NCBI RefSeq assembly: GCF_000348925.1
Contig: NZ_AODQ01000027.1
Coordinates: forward strand, 1 to 42,275
Reading direction: 5' to 3'
Source of the DNA: Cesiribacter andamanensis AMV16
Lineage (GTDB): Bacteria > Bacteroidota > Bacteroidia > Cytophagales > Cyclobacteriaceae
DNA length: 42,275 bases
Positions 23,440-31,567 of the stretch are shown here, in pieces. The notes under the pieces are model-generated. The model was not told the origin of the DNA and did no database searches. It saw only the letters and a list, made by a program, of their open reading frames with translations. Numbering within the stretch: the stretch's first letter is position 1; each line of letters starts with the position of its first letter. The translations under genes and the position numbers were made by a program.

Positions 23440-23945
23440 TGGAGCAGGTAGCGTCAGGCAGGAGCAGAATTTCCCAGTTGGGCTAGCAAAGATAGGGGGT
23501 GATTGCTAATAATTTTAGTTTGTGTAGGGTTTTGGCTGAGAATATTCCTGTACCTGGGCTTAAGGTAGCAAAACAGCGTGTACGGCCCTGTTTTTGATGA
23601 TGGATACTTGGGAATGGAGCTCCAATGGCTGCATCCAAACATGAGTCATCCCGAATCTTGAGACAGGCTAATAGGATTGGAAAATTTAGTTTATATATCA
23701 TCTTCAAGAAGATATGGGGTCATCCCGACGACAGGAGAGATCTGGGAGACGGCAGATGCCTGCCTCTACAGCCTCATGGATCTCTCCCCTAACTTAGTAT
23801 GACAGTGTACCTTATAGAAAATAGCTATGAAATCAGCTTCCAGGTCCATATTTATGATAGCATAACCCCAAAATTCGGGATAACTCAAGTTTAACCTGTT
23901 ACAATATAGCATCTTAAGAGGGGCATCAACCACCACTATACCTTT
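23440..23945. other. 506-bp gap without a recognised gene
   Basis: No convincing ORF is seen on either strand. The gap holds a GTCAT-bounded repeat at 23719-23803 and a fragment of a similar start (GTCATCCCGA) at about 23644. The base composition is more AT-rich than the flanking genes. Genes on both sides are on the minus strand, so the promoter of the TcmP-like gene lies outside this gap and its content is largely unexplained. Confidence 0.6.
23719..23803. repeat. GTCAT...ATGAC palindromic intergenic element
   Basis: The element begins GTCATCCCGACG, contains AGGAGAGATC and its inverse GATCTCTCC, and ends TTAGTATGAC. Ends and inner arms are inverted copies, and GGCAGATGCCTGCC at the centre is a further dyad. 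The form resembles the short GTCAT-type palindromic repeats scattered through many bacterial genomes. A partial start of the same type lies at about 23644. Confidence 0.6.
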
Positions 23946-25817
23946 CTAGCTGTTCTGGGGCTGGTCTTTGCTGATCGTTTCTACCCGGAAGGATGGAGCC
24001 TGATAGTCCTTGGGCAGGTAGCTGGGAGGAATGGTAACCGTATTGCCATCGCGCTGTGCCCGGTAGTGGGGCGACAGGATCTCAACACCCCCTTCATTAA
24101 AGGCATCCTGTATGTTGCGGTGCAGCTCGGAGTAAATGGCCGCCATACGGTTGGGCTGATCAGAATAAACATTGAGCTGGTAGGAGACATAAAAATCTTC
24201 CAGCCCTGTCTGTAGCACAAAGGGGGCTTTTTTGCGCATCACCCCAGTGGTACGCCTGGCGGCCTGCGTCAGTAGTTCATGCACCTGCCGCCAGGGCACA
24301 TCGTAGCCAATGGTTACAGTGGTGTGCAGAATTACGCCCAGCTCCTGGCTGGAGGTGGTATAGTTAACCGTATGGCCGGACAATACACTTGAATTGGGTA
24401 CGGTAATGTCCTCATTTTTTGTAGTGCGCAGGCGGGTTACCAGCAGCGTTTTTTCCACCACATCTCCGGTTATATCGCCTATCTTCACCCGATCGCCAAT
24501 GCGGAAGGGGCGCATGTAGGTGATTACCAGACCTGCCACAATATTGGAAATGGCCGAGGAGGAACCCAGCGAAAAGAGTATACCCAGAAACACCGATACC
24601 CCCTGAAAGATGGGCGAATCGGAGCCCGGCAGGTAGGGAAATATCACTATGAACATGAACACATAGAGCAAAAAGCGGATGATCTCAAAGGTGGGCATGG
24701 CCCAGTCCCGGTAAAAGCCGGTAATGGTAAGGGCGCCACGCTCTACCTCTGTGGCAAAAAAGTGCAGCGCCTTAATGGTATAGCGGGTAAAGATAAAGAT
24801 CACTAGAATGGTAAAGAGGTTGGGCAGGTAGTTGAGGATGCCCAGTAAAATGCCTTTAACCGGTGCCAGAATCCACTGCAGCAGCACCCCAGACCAGGCC
24901 TGGGTTTGCGGAAAAATACTGAACAGCAGTGGCAGCGCCAGGTACAGGGCCAGCAGCACCACCCCTATATAGCTCCAGCGCAGCACCAGCAGGGCGGCAT
25001 TGAGCTGCTTGCGGGTATCAAACAGCTGGTAATCCTTGATGCGGATGCCCTTCAGGTACTTGTTGCGCCGTTTGAGCAGCATCAGCTTTAGCCAGCGGAA
25101 GAAATTGTGCAGCAGCCGCAGGATCACAAACAGACCCGCTAGCAGCAAAAGGGTTAGGCCGGTTTCAATCAGGATCATGCGCAGGCTGTTCTGCTCCTTG
25201 TGCAGGTCTATGGCGATGCGGATGCGGCTGGCATACTCTCCGGCGAGGGACTTCATATCCTTCTCCAGCCAGAGGGCGTCCAGCTCGGTAATGCTCATCA
25301 GGATCAGGCTGCGCCCGTGCAGGATATCGATGCCTGATTCTGTTTCGGCCAGTTGGATAGAGTCTGGCGTGTAGTCCCTGCTTTTATAGAGCTTTTCAAT
25401 CCGTTCGGAGATGGCCCGGGCGCGCTCCTGCACATTGAAGGAACCCACCTTGGTGAACACAAAATAGAGGGTATCGCCAAAGGGGGCAACCGGAAAGCCC
25501 TGGGTAGTTTTGCGCAGCTCGGCAATGCGGCTGAGCTTTTCGGCATTTTGCAGGGAATCTTCCAGCGTGATCTCCCGCAGGCGTGCTTCAAGCTCGCTGC
25601 GGCGGCTGCTGTTTTCGGAGCTTAGCCGCTCTATTTCCTTTTGCAGTTCCTGCCGACGGAGCGAGTCCAGCAGCTGCTGCTGTTGCTTCTGGCGAAGCAG
25701 CTGGGTGGTTTCCTGCAGCTGTTGGTTGAGCAGCGAGTCGGAAGCTGCTTTTTCCTGGGCCCTGCCGGGCAGACAAGGGAGCAGAAAAAGCAGCAGTATA
25801 GAAAGGAGGCGGATCAT
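23946..25817 (-). CDS. MscS-family mechanosensitive ion channel
   Basis: The 623-residue protein would release solutes through the inner membrane on hypo-osmotic shock. A signal peptide (MIRLLSILLLFLLPCLPGRAQ) is followed by a periplasmic coiled-coil region rich in Gln, Arg and Leu (about 25-95). Then come several membrane segments (about 215-430) and the conserved MscS core: pore helix with FSLGSSSAISNIVAGLVI, then RPFRIGDRVKIGDITGDVVE and TVPNSSVLSG. It is larger than MscS itself, like YbdG or MscK-type members. I chose the ATG at 25817 because it starts the signal peptide; the longer frame from 25877 needs a TTG. Confidence 0.9.
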   Translation of the reverse strand: MIRLLSILLLFLLPCLPGRAQEKAASDSLLNQQLQETTQLLRQKQQQQLLDSLRRQELQKEIERLSSENSSRRSELEARLREITLEDSLQNAEKLSRIAELRKTTQGFPVAPFGDTLYFVFTKVGSFNVQERARAISERIEKLYKSRDYTPDSIQLAETESGIDILHGRSLILMSITELDALWLEKDMKSLAGEYASRIRIAIDLHKEQNSLRMILIETGLTLLLLAGLFVILRLLHNFFRWLKLMLLKRRNKYLKGIRIKDYQLFDTRKQLNAALLVLRWSYIGVVLLALYLALPLLFSIFPQTQAWSGVLLQWILAPVKGILLGILNYLPNLFTILVIFIFTRYTIKALHFFATEVERGALTITGFYRDWAMPTFEIIRFLLYVFMFIVIFPYLPGSDSPIFQGVSVFLGILFSLGSSSAISNIVAGLVITYMRPFRIGDRVKIGDITGDVVEKTLLVTRLRTTKNEDITVPNSSVLSGHTVNYTTSSQELGVILHTTVTIGYDVPWRQVHELLTQAARRTTGVMRKKAPFVLQTGLEDFYVSYQLNVYSDQPNRMAAIYSELHRNIQDAFNEGGVEILSPHYRAQRDGNTVTIPPSYLPKDYQAPSFRVETISKDQPQNS

Positions 25818-25916
25818 GCGGGATGGATTGATGCGGCTAAGCAGGCAGGCCTGCACTACAAAGTAGGCAAAATACAAAAAGCCCCTCTATATTTTGATGG
25901 AATTTATGCCCCCTTC

Positions 25917-27182
25917 TTACCTATACCCCTGCCCAGCCTGGCCTGATGATCCTCTGGTTCGGGCCGAGCGCATCCCCAGTACCGCCAGGCAAACAAACAT
26001 TGCCAGCGAAAGGTACAGCATGCCCCGGGCATAGACCGGTGCCAGCAGGGGAGTAAACCCAGGTATATACAAGCCGGTAAGCAGCAGCTGGCTGCCTATA
26101 AAGGCCAGCAGAAAAAGGTAAATAAGGATGCGGTTGGCCGGATCGGGCACCAGCCAGCGACGCCGGAATCCCTCAGCCAGCAGCAGGGGGCTTACTACAC
26201 CCAAAAAGATCAGGTGCAGAAAGGCAATGATAAAATTACGGTTGCTAAAAGCCAGATCAGAAAGGGCCGGCAGGGCAGCTACCAGCTGCAGCACATTTTT
26301 GAGCAAAAAGGCCAGCGCGGCAAACAGGAGCAACTGTTTCACTAGGGGGGCGAACCTCCGCCAAAGGTCTTTGGAGGCAGGCTGCAGCGAGCGGTACAGA
26401 AAATAGCAGCCAGCCAGCTGCAGTACCCCTGCCAGGGCGGCCAGTGCATAGAGCCATCCCTGTTGCTCGGCCCACAGCACCGAAAGGCTCAGCGATAAGA
26501 AAACCCCCAGCGTAAAGAGCAGCAGTGCGGCGCTGGCGGCAGCCCGGGCAATGCGCATGTCCTGTACGTCCAGGTACTGGTACAGAAGCGCCAGCAGGGC
26601 AAAAATAAACCAGCCATTGTACTGAAAATGCAGGTAGTAGTAAATGGCTCCGTAGTACCAGGGGCTTCCGCCCATGCCGTTCACCATCATGGGACCCAGG
26701 GCAAAGGGGCCCAGGCTGCTGATGATCATAAAGAAAAGCCCCAGCTTCAGGTAGCGGCGCGCCACCTGGCTGCGGCTCTGCAGGCGCTTCCAGGCCCCTG
26801 CGGCAAAGGCCCAGGAAAAGAAGATATGCAGGGTAGAAAAGACAATGCTCTCCCGCGCATAGCCCTGTATGGGAAAGAAAATAAGCATGCCCACAGTAGC
26901 GATCTGGGTAAGCCAGAACAGCCGCATCAGCCCCCTTTGCTTTCCTTGTGGAATGAAGTAGAGCAGAATCAGCCCAAAGAGCGCATTGTAAACCCAGCCC
27001 AGAAAGGCAATGTGGGAGTGCGCATGCAGAAAATGCTTGTAGGTAGCCCAGGCGGGTGGGTCTACAAACAGGTAGCGCAAAAAAGCTCCCAGCGCCGCAG
27101 TCACTACCAGAAAGAGAAAGCCCAGCCCAAAGGCTGTAGCCGGCTTATACCACCATTTTTGCTGTACGCTTTCGCTGCTCAT
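25917..27182 (-). CDS. Multi-pass membrane protein, heme-copper oxidase subunit I-like, with HxHxH motif
   Basis: The 421-residue protein has about 12 hydrophobic segments and no signal peptide. Near residue 50 it carries HFLHAHSHIAFLGWVYNALFG, a His-rich helix of the kind that holds heme or metal in heme-copper oxidase subunit I relatives; later His residues lie in FSTLHIFF, YLHFQYNGW and FLHLIFLG. It begins 38 bp inside the NnrS-like gene in another frame, so the two are cotranslated. The neighbouring NO reductase suggests a role in NO handling or respiratory assembly. The catalytic set of an oxidase is not complete as far as I can see, so I do not call it an oxidase. Confidence 0.75.
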   Translation of the reverse strand: MSSESVQQKWWYKPATAFGLGFLFLVVTAALGAFLRYLFVDPPAWATYKHFLHAHSHIAFLGWVYNALFGLILLYFIPQGKQRGLMRLFWLTQIATVGMLIFFPIQGYARESIVFSTLHIFFSWAFAAGAWKRLQSRSQVARRYLKLGLFFMIISSLGPFALGPMMVNGMGGSPWYYGAIYYYLHFQYNGWFIFALLALLYQYLDVQDMRIARAAASAALLLFTLGVFLSLSLSVLWAEQQGWLYALAALAGVLQLAGCYFLYRSLQPASKDLWRRFAPLVKQLLLFAALAFLLKNVLQLVAALPALSDLAFSNRNFIIAFLHLIFLGVVSPLLLAEGFRRRWLVPDPANRILIYLFLLAFIGSQLLLTGLYIPGFTPLLAPVYARGMLYLSLAMFVCLAVLGMRSARTRGSSGQAGQGYR

Positions 27183-28212
27183 AGATCAGGATGCTCGCTA
27201 TCGTCACAAAATAGAAAAGAATTGCCAAAGCGCTCAGCAGACCGCTCCACTTTCTGGCTTCCGGGTCCGACAGCCCATCGGCAAACAGGCGCAGCACCAG
27301 CGATCCCTGCAACAGCGCAAGGGGTACATACAACAGCCAGTGGTAGGGTTTGATCAGAAGGCCCGCCACCGCCGGCAGAATAATGGGGCCATGGGCAAAG
27401 ATCATGGAAAACACAAAGCCCAGAAAGAACGCATGCAGCACCGCATCATACATGAGCGGAAGCCCATCATCATAAAACAGCAGCCCGCCGCATACCACCA
27501 GCCAGCCATAGCCCAGCAGCAATGCCCTGCCGCTAAAGGCAGGCAGTGCACTTTTGCGGGCCGTTTTTCGGGCAATATCGAAACGCAGCAACCATAGGGC
27601 TGCACCAATCAGACCGACGCCCAGCACCCAGCGGCCCGGGCCATGATAGGGCAGCAGCACCCCGGCCACACACAGGCCCAGGGCCGCAAACAGCAGCCCT
27701 TTTTGCCAGTTTCGCACGGGCAGAAAGCGGCTAAGCTCCAGCCGCTCGCCACTAATGGTCAGCAGCAGAAAGAGTACCCACCAGAAAACAGCCATGGGGT
27801 ACAGATCAAAGCGCAGCAGCAACACATTGCCAATAAGCCAGCAGGCAGCCCCGCAGAGCATTACCCACATGGAGGCATCGGACTGTCGCTCCAGCAGGCG
27901 CCAGAAAATAAGCAACAACCCCAGGCTGCCCCCTATCAGGCAGGCATAGGCAAGCTGGGGAAAGCCCAGCAGCAACAGGGGCAAACTGCCCACATTTACT
28001 ACCGGTATGGCATAGGCCCACCACTTTTTGAGTACCACCGCCCGCTCCAGAATGATCAGCGAACCCAGAAAAGAGCCCACCATCAGGGCGCCATGGTCGG
28101 CCACCCCCCGGCTGACGGGGATCTGCCAGCCCAGCCGGATCAGGCCCGACCACAGGGCCAGCCCCAGGGCCAGTAGCAGAAAGGGCAGGAGCAGCAGTAC
28201 CTTCTTATTCAT
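27145..28212 (-). CDS. NnrS-like heme/copper membrane protein
   Basis: The 355-residue protein has about ten hydrophobic segments. Two His-containing motifs match the NnrS pattern: DHGALMVGSFLGSLIILERAV near residue 40 and DAVLHAFFLGFVFSMIFAHGPIILPA near residue 255. NnrS proteins are heme- and copper-containing membrane proteins that protect against NO-related damage in denitrifiers. It lies 63 bp downstream of the NO reductase gene behind a terminator, and overlaps the next gene by 38 bp. The assignment is by motif and context, and the sequence is a divergent member. Confidence 0.7.
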   Translation of the reverse strand: MNKKVLLLLPFLLLALGLALWSGLIRLGWQIPVSRGVADHGALMVGSFLGSLIILERAVVLKKWWAYAIPVVNVGSLPLLLLGFPQLAYACLIGGSLGLLLIFWRLLERQSDASMWVMLCGAACWLIGNVLLLRFDLYPMAVFWWVLFLLLTISGERLELSRFLPVRNWQKGLLFAALGLCVAGVLLPYHGPGRWVLGVGLIGAALWLLRFDIARKTARKSALPAFSGRALLLGYGWLVVCGGLLFYDDGLPLMYDAVLHAFFLGFVFSMIFAHGPIILPAVAGLLIKPYHWLLYVPLALLQGSLVLRLFADGLSDPEARKWSGLLSALAILFYFVTIASILIYEQRKRTAKMVV

Positions 28213-28221
28213 GGCATGCAG

Positions 28222-28259
28222 GTAAAAAGATAGCCTTCTGAACTGTGCAGAAGGCTATC
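28222..28259 (-). terminator. Terminator of the NO reductase gene
   Basis: Perfect 12-bp stem GATAGCCTTCTG/CAGAAGGCTATC with a 7-nt loop, followed on the minus strand by TTTTTACC. It lies 17 bp after the norB stop and 17 bp before the NnrS-like ATG. Confidence 0.85.
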
Positions 28260-28275
28260 CGGGATTTATATGATA

Positions 28276-30594
28276 TTACACAACAAGTTCTTCTTCTCGT
28301 TCGGGCTCCATCTCCCGGGGAGGTTCCGCTTCAGGCTGTGGAGGCGTCTGAACCGGTCCGCTGCCGGCTTTAGGTATGCCTATGCGCAGCACAAACCAGG
28401 CCAGGATCACCACCCCTACGGAAAAGACCACATCGCCCGGTACCCGCATCCAGCGCCAGATCTCCAGGATATCGCTCTGCATAAATTCGGCGGAGCGGGC
28501 GTACCACAGTCCCCACTTTACCGATGCCCAGGTCTGGATAAGGCCAATGGGCAGCAGGCTGAGCAGCGCCATCAGGGCAAGGCCCCAGTTAATGCTCCAG
28601 AAGGCCCATTTCAGGGGGCGCTCGGGCCAGGCAATGCTGCGGTTCATGCCCCGCAGGGCAAACAGCATCAGGCCAATGCCCAGCATGCCGTATACCCCAA
28701 AGAGGGCCGTGTGGCCATGCAGCGGTGTGGTATTAAGGCCCTGCATGTAATAGAGCGCAATGGGCGGGTTGATCAGGAAGCCAAAGATGCCGGCTCCCAC
28801 CAGGTTCCAGAAGGCTACGGCCACAAAGCAGTAGATAGGCCATTTGTAGGTTTGCACCCAGGGGGTGGCCTTGCTCAGCTGCAGGTTGTGGTAGGCCTCA
28901 AAGCCGATCAGGATCAGGGGTACTACCTCCAGCGCGCTAAAGGTGGCGCCAAGGGCCAGTACCGCCGTAGGCGTGCCGCTAAAGTACAGGTGGTGAAAGG
29001 TGCCGATAATGCCGCCAAACAGGAAGATGATGGTGGCAAAGATCACACTCTCGTTGGCCAGTTTGGCGCGCAGCAGTCCCAGTTTCACAAACAGAAAGGC
29101 AATGACCACGGTGGCAAATACTTCAAAGAAGCCTTCTACCCACAGGTGCACCACCCACCAGCGCCAGTACTCGGTAATGGCCAGGTTGCTGTGGCGGCCC
29201 CACATAAGGCCGGCGCCATAAAAAAGGGCAATGGCCGCCGAGGACACCACAAACATGGCCAGCAGGTGCTTGTTCTCGGCCTGGTTCTTAAAGGCCGGCA
29301 GTATGGCCCGCACCATCAGAAACAGCCAGATAAAGAGGCCGGCAAACAGGAAGATCTGCCAGAAACGACCCAGATCCACATACTCCAGCCCCTGGTGGCC
29401 AAACCAGAAGTTAGCCTCCAGGCCCAGTTCCTGCATTACGCCAAACCACTGGCCCACCATGGAGCCCACAACTATAATGAGTAGCGCCACAAAAAGGATA
29501 TTAACACCCAGTTTCTGGTAGGGGGGCTCATAACCCGATACGGCCGGCGCTATGTACAGGCCCATGGCCAGCCAGGAGGTGGCAATCCACAGAATGCCCA
29601 GCTGTACGTGGTAGGTGCGGGTAAGGGAGTAGGGAAGCCAGTCGGCCAGCGGAATGCCGTAGAGCCCGTTGCCTTCTACCCCATAGTGGGCCGTGGTGGC
29701 ACCCAGCACTACCTGCACCACAAAGAGCAGCGCCACTACCCAGAAGTATTTGAGCGTAGCCTTCATGGAAGGGGTAGGCACCAGGTTCAGCAGGGGGTCG
29801 TTCTTGGGCAGATCCGGGTTGATCTCTTCCTCTTTGTGCGAGGCGTAGTAATAGGCCAGCAGCGCTACCCCTGCCAGCAGGATAATGACGCTAAAGCCCG
29901 TCCAGATCAGCAGGGTAGAAGGGGGGCGGTTGGCCACCAGCTCCTCGGCCGGCCAGTTGTTGGTATAGCTTACCTCGGAGCCGGGGCGCTCGGTTACGCA
30001 GGCCCAGGCCGCCCAGAAGAAGAAGCCGTTGATAAGCCTGCCCCGCTCCGGATCTTTAATGGTATTGTCCTTAAGCGCATAGTGCTCCCGCAGCTCGGCC
30101 AGGGCCGGATCATTCATAAACAGGCCGGTGTAGTGCCGGCTGTTGTCGGATATGGCTGCAGCCCGCAACTCCGATACGGTAAGGGTGCCGGTGGCCTTGT
30201 CAAAAGTATTTTTGCGCAGCTCTTTCTGCAGGCGGGCCTGCAGGCCTGCTTTGGCTTCCTCATCCAGCTGCTCGTAGCCGGCGGCATAGTCCCGCTGCGC
30301 CCAGGCATTGAGCATGAAAAGGGCTTCGCGGTGCAGCCAGTCGGCCGACCAGTCGGGGGCTACATAGGAGCCGTGGCCCCAGACGGTGCCTACCTGCTGC
30401 CCGCCAATGGATTGCCATACGCTCTGGCCATCCAGGATTTCGGCTTCGGTAAAAAGCACCTGGCCCGAGGGGGTAACGATTTGCTTTGGAATAGGGGGTG
30501 CTTCCCGGTAGATCTCCCATCCGTAAAAGCCCAATACGGAAAAGGAAAAGATAATTACCGCTGCAAAGCCCCACCATAATTTTTTGGTACTCAT
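28276..30594 (-). CDS. norB: Quinol-dependent nitric-oxide reductase, large subunit (qNor)
   Basis: The 772-residue single-subunit qNor reduces NO to N2O with quinol. The N-terminal extension (about 1-220) has a membrane anchor and a periplasmic domain with GQSVWQSIGGQQVGTVWGHG, replacing the NorC subunit. The NorB core follows with about 12 helices. Near residue 480 VVHLWVEGFFEV, near 533 GTFHHLYFSGTP and near 626 TPLHGHTALFGVYG hold the His ligands of the hemes and FeB and the conserved Glu. The C-terminus is acidic and Pro-rich. It is divergent from the cytochrome c-nosZ operon, with a 426-bp control region containing two Crp/Fnr-type dyads. Confidence 0.93.
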   Translation of the reverse strand: MSTKKLWWGFAAVIIFSFSVLGFYGWEIYREAPPIPKQIVTPSGQVLFTEAEILDGQSVWQSIGGQQVGTVWGHGSYVAPDWSADWLHREALFMLNAWAQRDYAAGYEQLDEEAKAGLQARLQKELRKNTFDKATGTLTVSELRAAAISDNSRHYTGLFMNDPALAELREHYALKDNTIKDPERGRLINGFFFWAAWACVTERPGSEVSYTNNWPAEELVANRPPSTLLIWTGFSVIILLAGVALLAYYYASHKEEEINPDLPKNDPLLNLVPTPSMKATLKYFWVVALLFVVQVVLGATTAHYGVEGNGLYGIPLADWLPYSLTRTYHVQLGILWIATSWLAMGLYIAPAVSGYEPPYQKLGVNILFVALLIIVVGSMVGQWFGVMQELGLEANFWFGHQGLEYVDLGRFWQIFLFAGLFIWLFLMVRAILPAFKNQAENKHLLAMFVVSSAAIALFYGAGLMWGRHSNLAITEYWRWWVVHLWVEGFFEVFATVVIAFLFVKLGLLRAKLANESVIFATIIFLFGGIIGTFHHLYFSGTPTAVLALGATFSALEVVPLILIGFEAYHNLQLSKATPWVQTYKWPIYCFVAVAFWNLVGAGIFGFLINPPIALYYMQGLNTTPLHGHTALFGVYGMLGIGLMLFALRGMNRSIAWPERPLKWAFWSINWGLALMALLSLLPIGLIQTWASVKWGLWYARSAEFMQSDILEIWRWMRVPGDVVFSVGVVILAWFVLRIGIPKAGSGPVQTPPQPEAEPPREMEPEREEELVV

Positions 30595-30790
30595 GGGGTA
30601 ATGGATAAAGGTGGTTTAGTATTGAGATTAAATGAATGTGTACGCCAGCGCATATCTAAAGGAGAAGCAGGTGCAGACACAGCCAGGTGAGCTTCCCTAC
30701 TTGTTTCGCCCTTGGGGCCCTGAGAGGATAGCTCCTTAAGGCTTATTCCTAGAGTGCTTCCTCCGGTTGGCAGAAGCCCTTGGGCAAAAA

Positions 30791-30804
30791 CTGACCTACG
30801 TCAG
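30791..30804. promoter_or_regulatory. Candidate Crp/Fnr-type operator, norB side
   Basis: CTGAC-CTAC-GTCAG, a dyad with the TGAN-N4-NTCA geometry of Crp/Fnr-family sites, flanked by A and T runs (AAAAA before, CTTTTT after). The flanks also allow a weak terminator reading. It lies about 200 bp before norB and 215 bp before the cytochrome c gene. Confidence 0.4.
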
Positions 30805-30905
30805 CTTTTTAACACCTTCTTTTTCTGCCTGAGGACCCTTTCCAGCCAGTAGGGGGCTTTTCTCCTTTCAATGCCTCAAAGTTCAGCAGGACCCTATTTC
30901 TAAAA

Positions 30906-30921
30906 CATGATATTAATCATG
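30906..30921. promoter_or_regulatory. Candidate Fnr/Dnr/NnrR-type operator of the nos operon
   Basis: CATGAT-ATTA-ATCATG contains the core TGAT-N4-ATCA of the Fnr/Dnr consensus. Its centre is about 51 bp before the TAGTTTTG -7 box, so about 65 bp before the likely start point, a position used by class I activators. No regulator gene is in the window. Confidence 0.55.
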
Positions 30922-30964
30922 AATAAAAGAGATAAATGTCTTTTTTTCTGCTACTCTTCCAGCC

Positions 30965-30972
30965 TAGTTTTG
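30965..30972 (+). promoter_or_regulatory. -7 box for the cytochrome c-nosZ operon
   Basis: TAGTTTTG matches TAnnTTTG. The leader would be about 40 nt and contains a small hairpin GGGGC/GCCCC at 30983-30998. A T-run stands where a -33 TTTG would be expected. Confidence 0.55.
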
Positions 30973-31020
30973 TATCATCCAAGGGGCCGAAATGCCCCGA
31001 GACGTTAAACACTAAGCCTT

Positions 31021-31533
31021 ATGAAACACGAACTGACCACACCGGACACAGCAAGCAAAAGAATTACCCGCCTGAGCAGCCTATTTGTACTGGCGCTGGG
31101 GTGTTTCTTCTTTATAAGCTGTTCTTCCGGTACCGACAAGAAAGCAGAGTCGAATGCCGGCGCCCCTGCCGCAGTAGCAGAGCCGGTAGATGATGGAAAG
31201 GGTATAGGCCCTGTAAAACATGTAACCCTGAGTGAGCTGGACCCCCAGCTGGCCGAGCAGGGTAAGAATCTCTATGAAGGAAAATGTTCTGCCTGCCACC
31301 GCCTGGATGGCACCAAGGTAGTAGGTCCCGGCCTGGCCGGCATTACCGACCGCCGCTCACCCGAATGGATCATGAACATGATCATCAATCCTGAGGAAAT
31401 GACCAAGAAGGACCCCACAGCCAAAAAGCTGCTGGCCGAGCACCTTACCCAAATGACCAACCAGAATGTAACCGAGCAGGATGCACGGGCCATGCTGGAA
31501 TATTTCCGCCAACTGGATGCTTCCGCAAACTAA
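31021..31533 (+). CDS. Cytochrome c lipoprotein of the nos cluster
   Basis: The 170-residue monoheme protein has a hydrophobic signal (LSSLFVLALGCFFFISC) with a lipobox Cys at residue 34, so it is probably anchored to a membrane facing the periplasm. The heme site is C89-S-A-C92-H93 and Met residues in NPEEMTKKD could be the sixth ligand. It probably delivers electrons from the quinone/bc side to the CuA centre of NosZ, as small cytochromes in clade II nos clusters are thought to do. It is the first gene of the plus-strand operon, 34 bp before nosZ. Confidence 0.87.
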   Translation: MKHELTTPDTASKRITRLSSLFVLALGCFFFISCSSGTDKKAESNAGAPAAVAEPVDDGKGIGPVKHVTLSELDPQLAEQGKNLYEGKCSACHRLDGTKVVGPGLAGITDRRSPEWIMNMIINPEEMTKKDPTAKKLLAEHLTQMTNQNVTEQDARAMLEYFRQLDASAN

Positions 31534-31567
31534 TACCAACCCTTATTACCATAAACACCATTGTGCC

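Noticed and set aside
25818-25877. 20-residue extension of the MscS protein
   Set aside because: TTG start, and it would bury the signal peptide that begins at the ATG at 25817.
28270-29484. 404-residue plus-strand ORF opposite norB
   Set aside because: Low-complexity Gln/His/Gly-rich shadow of the NO reductase; no start signal or family motif.
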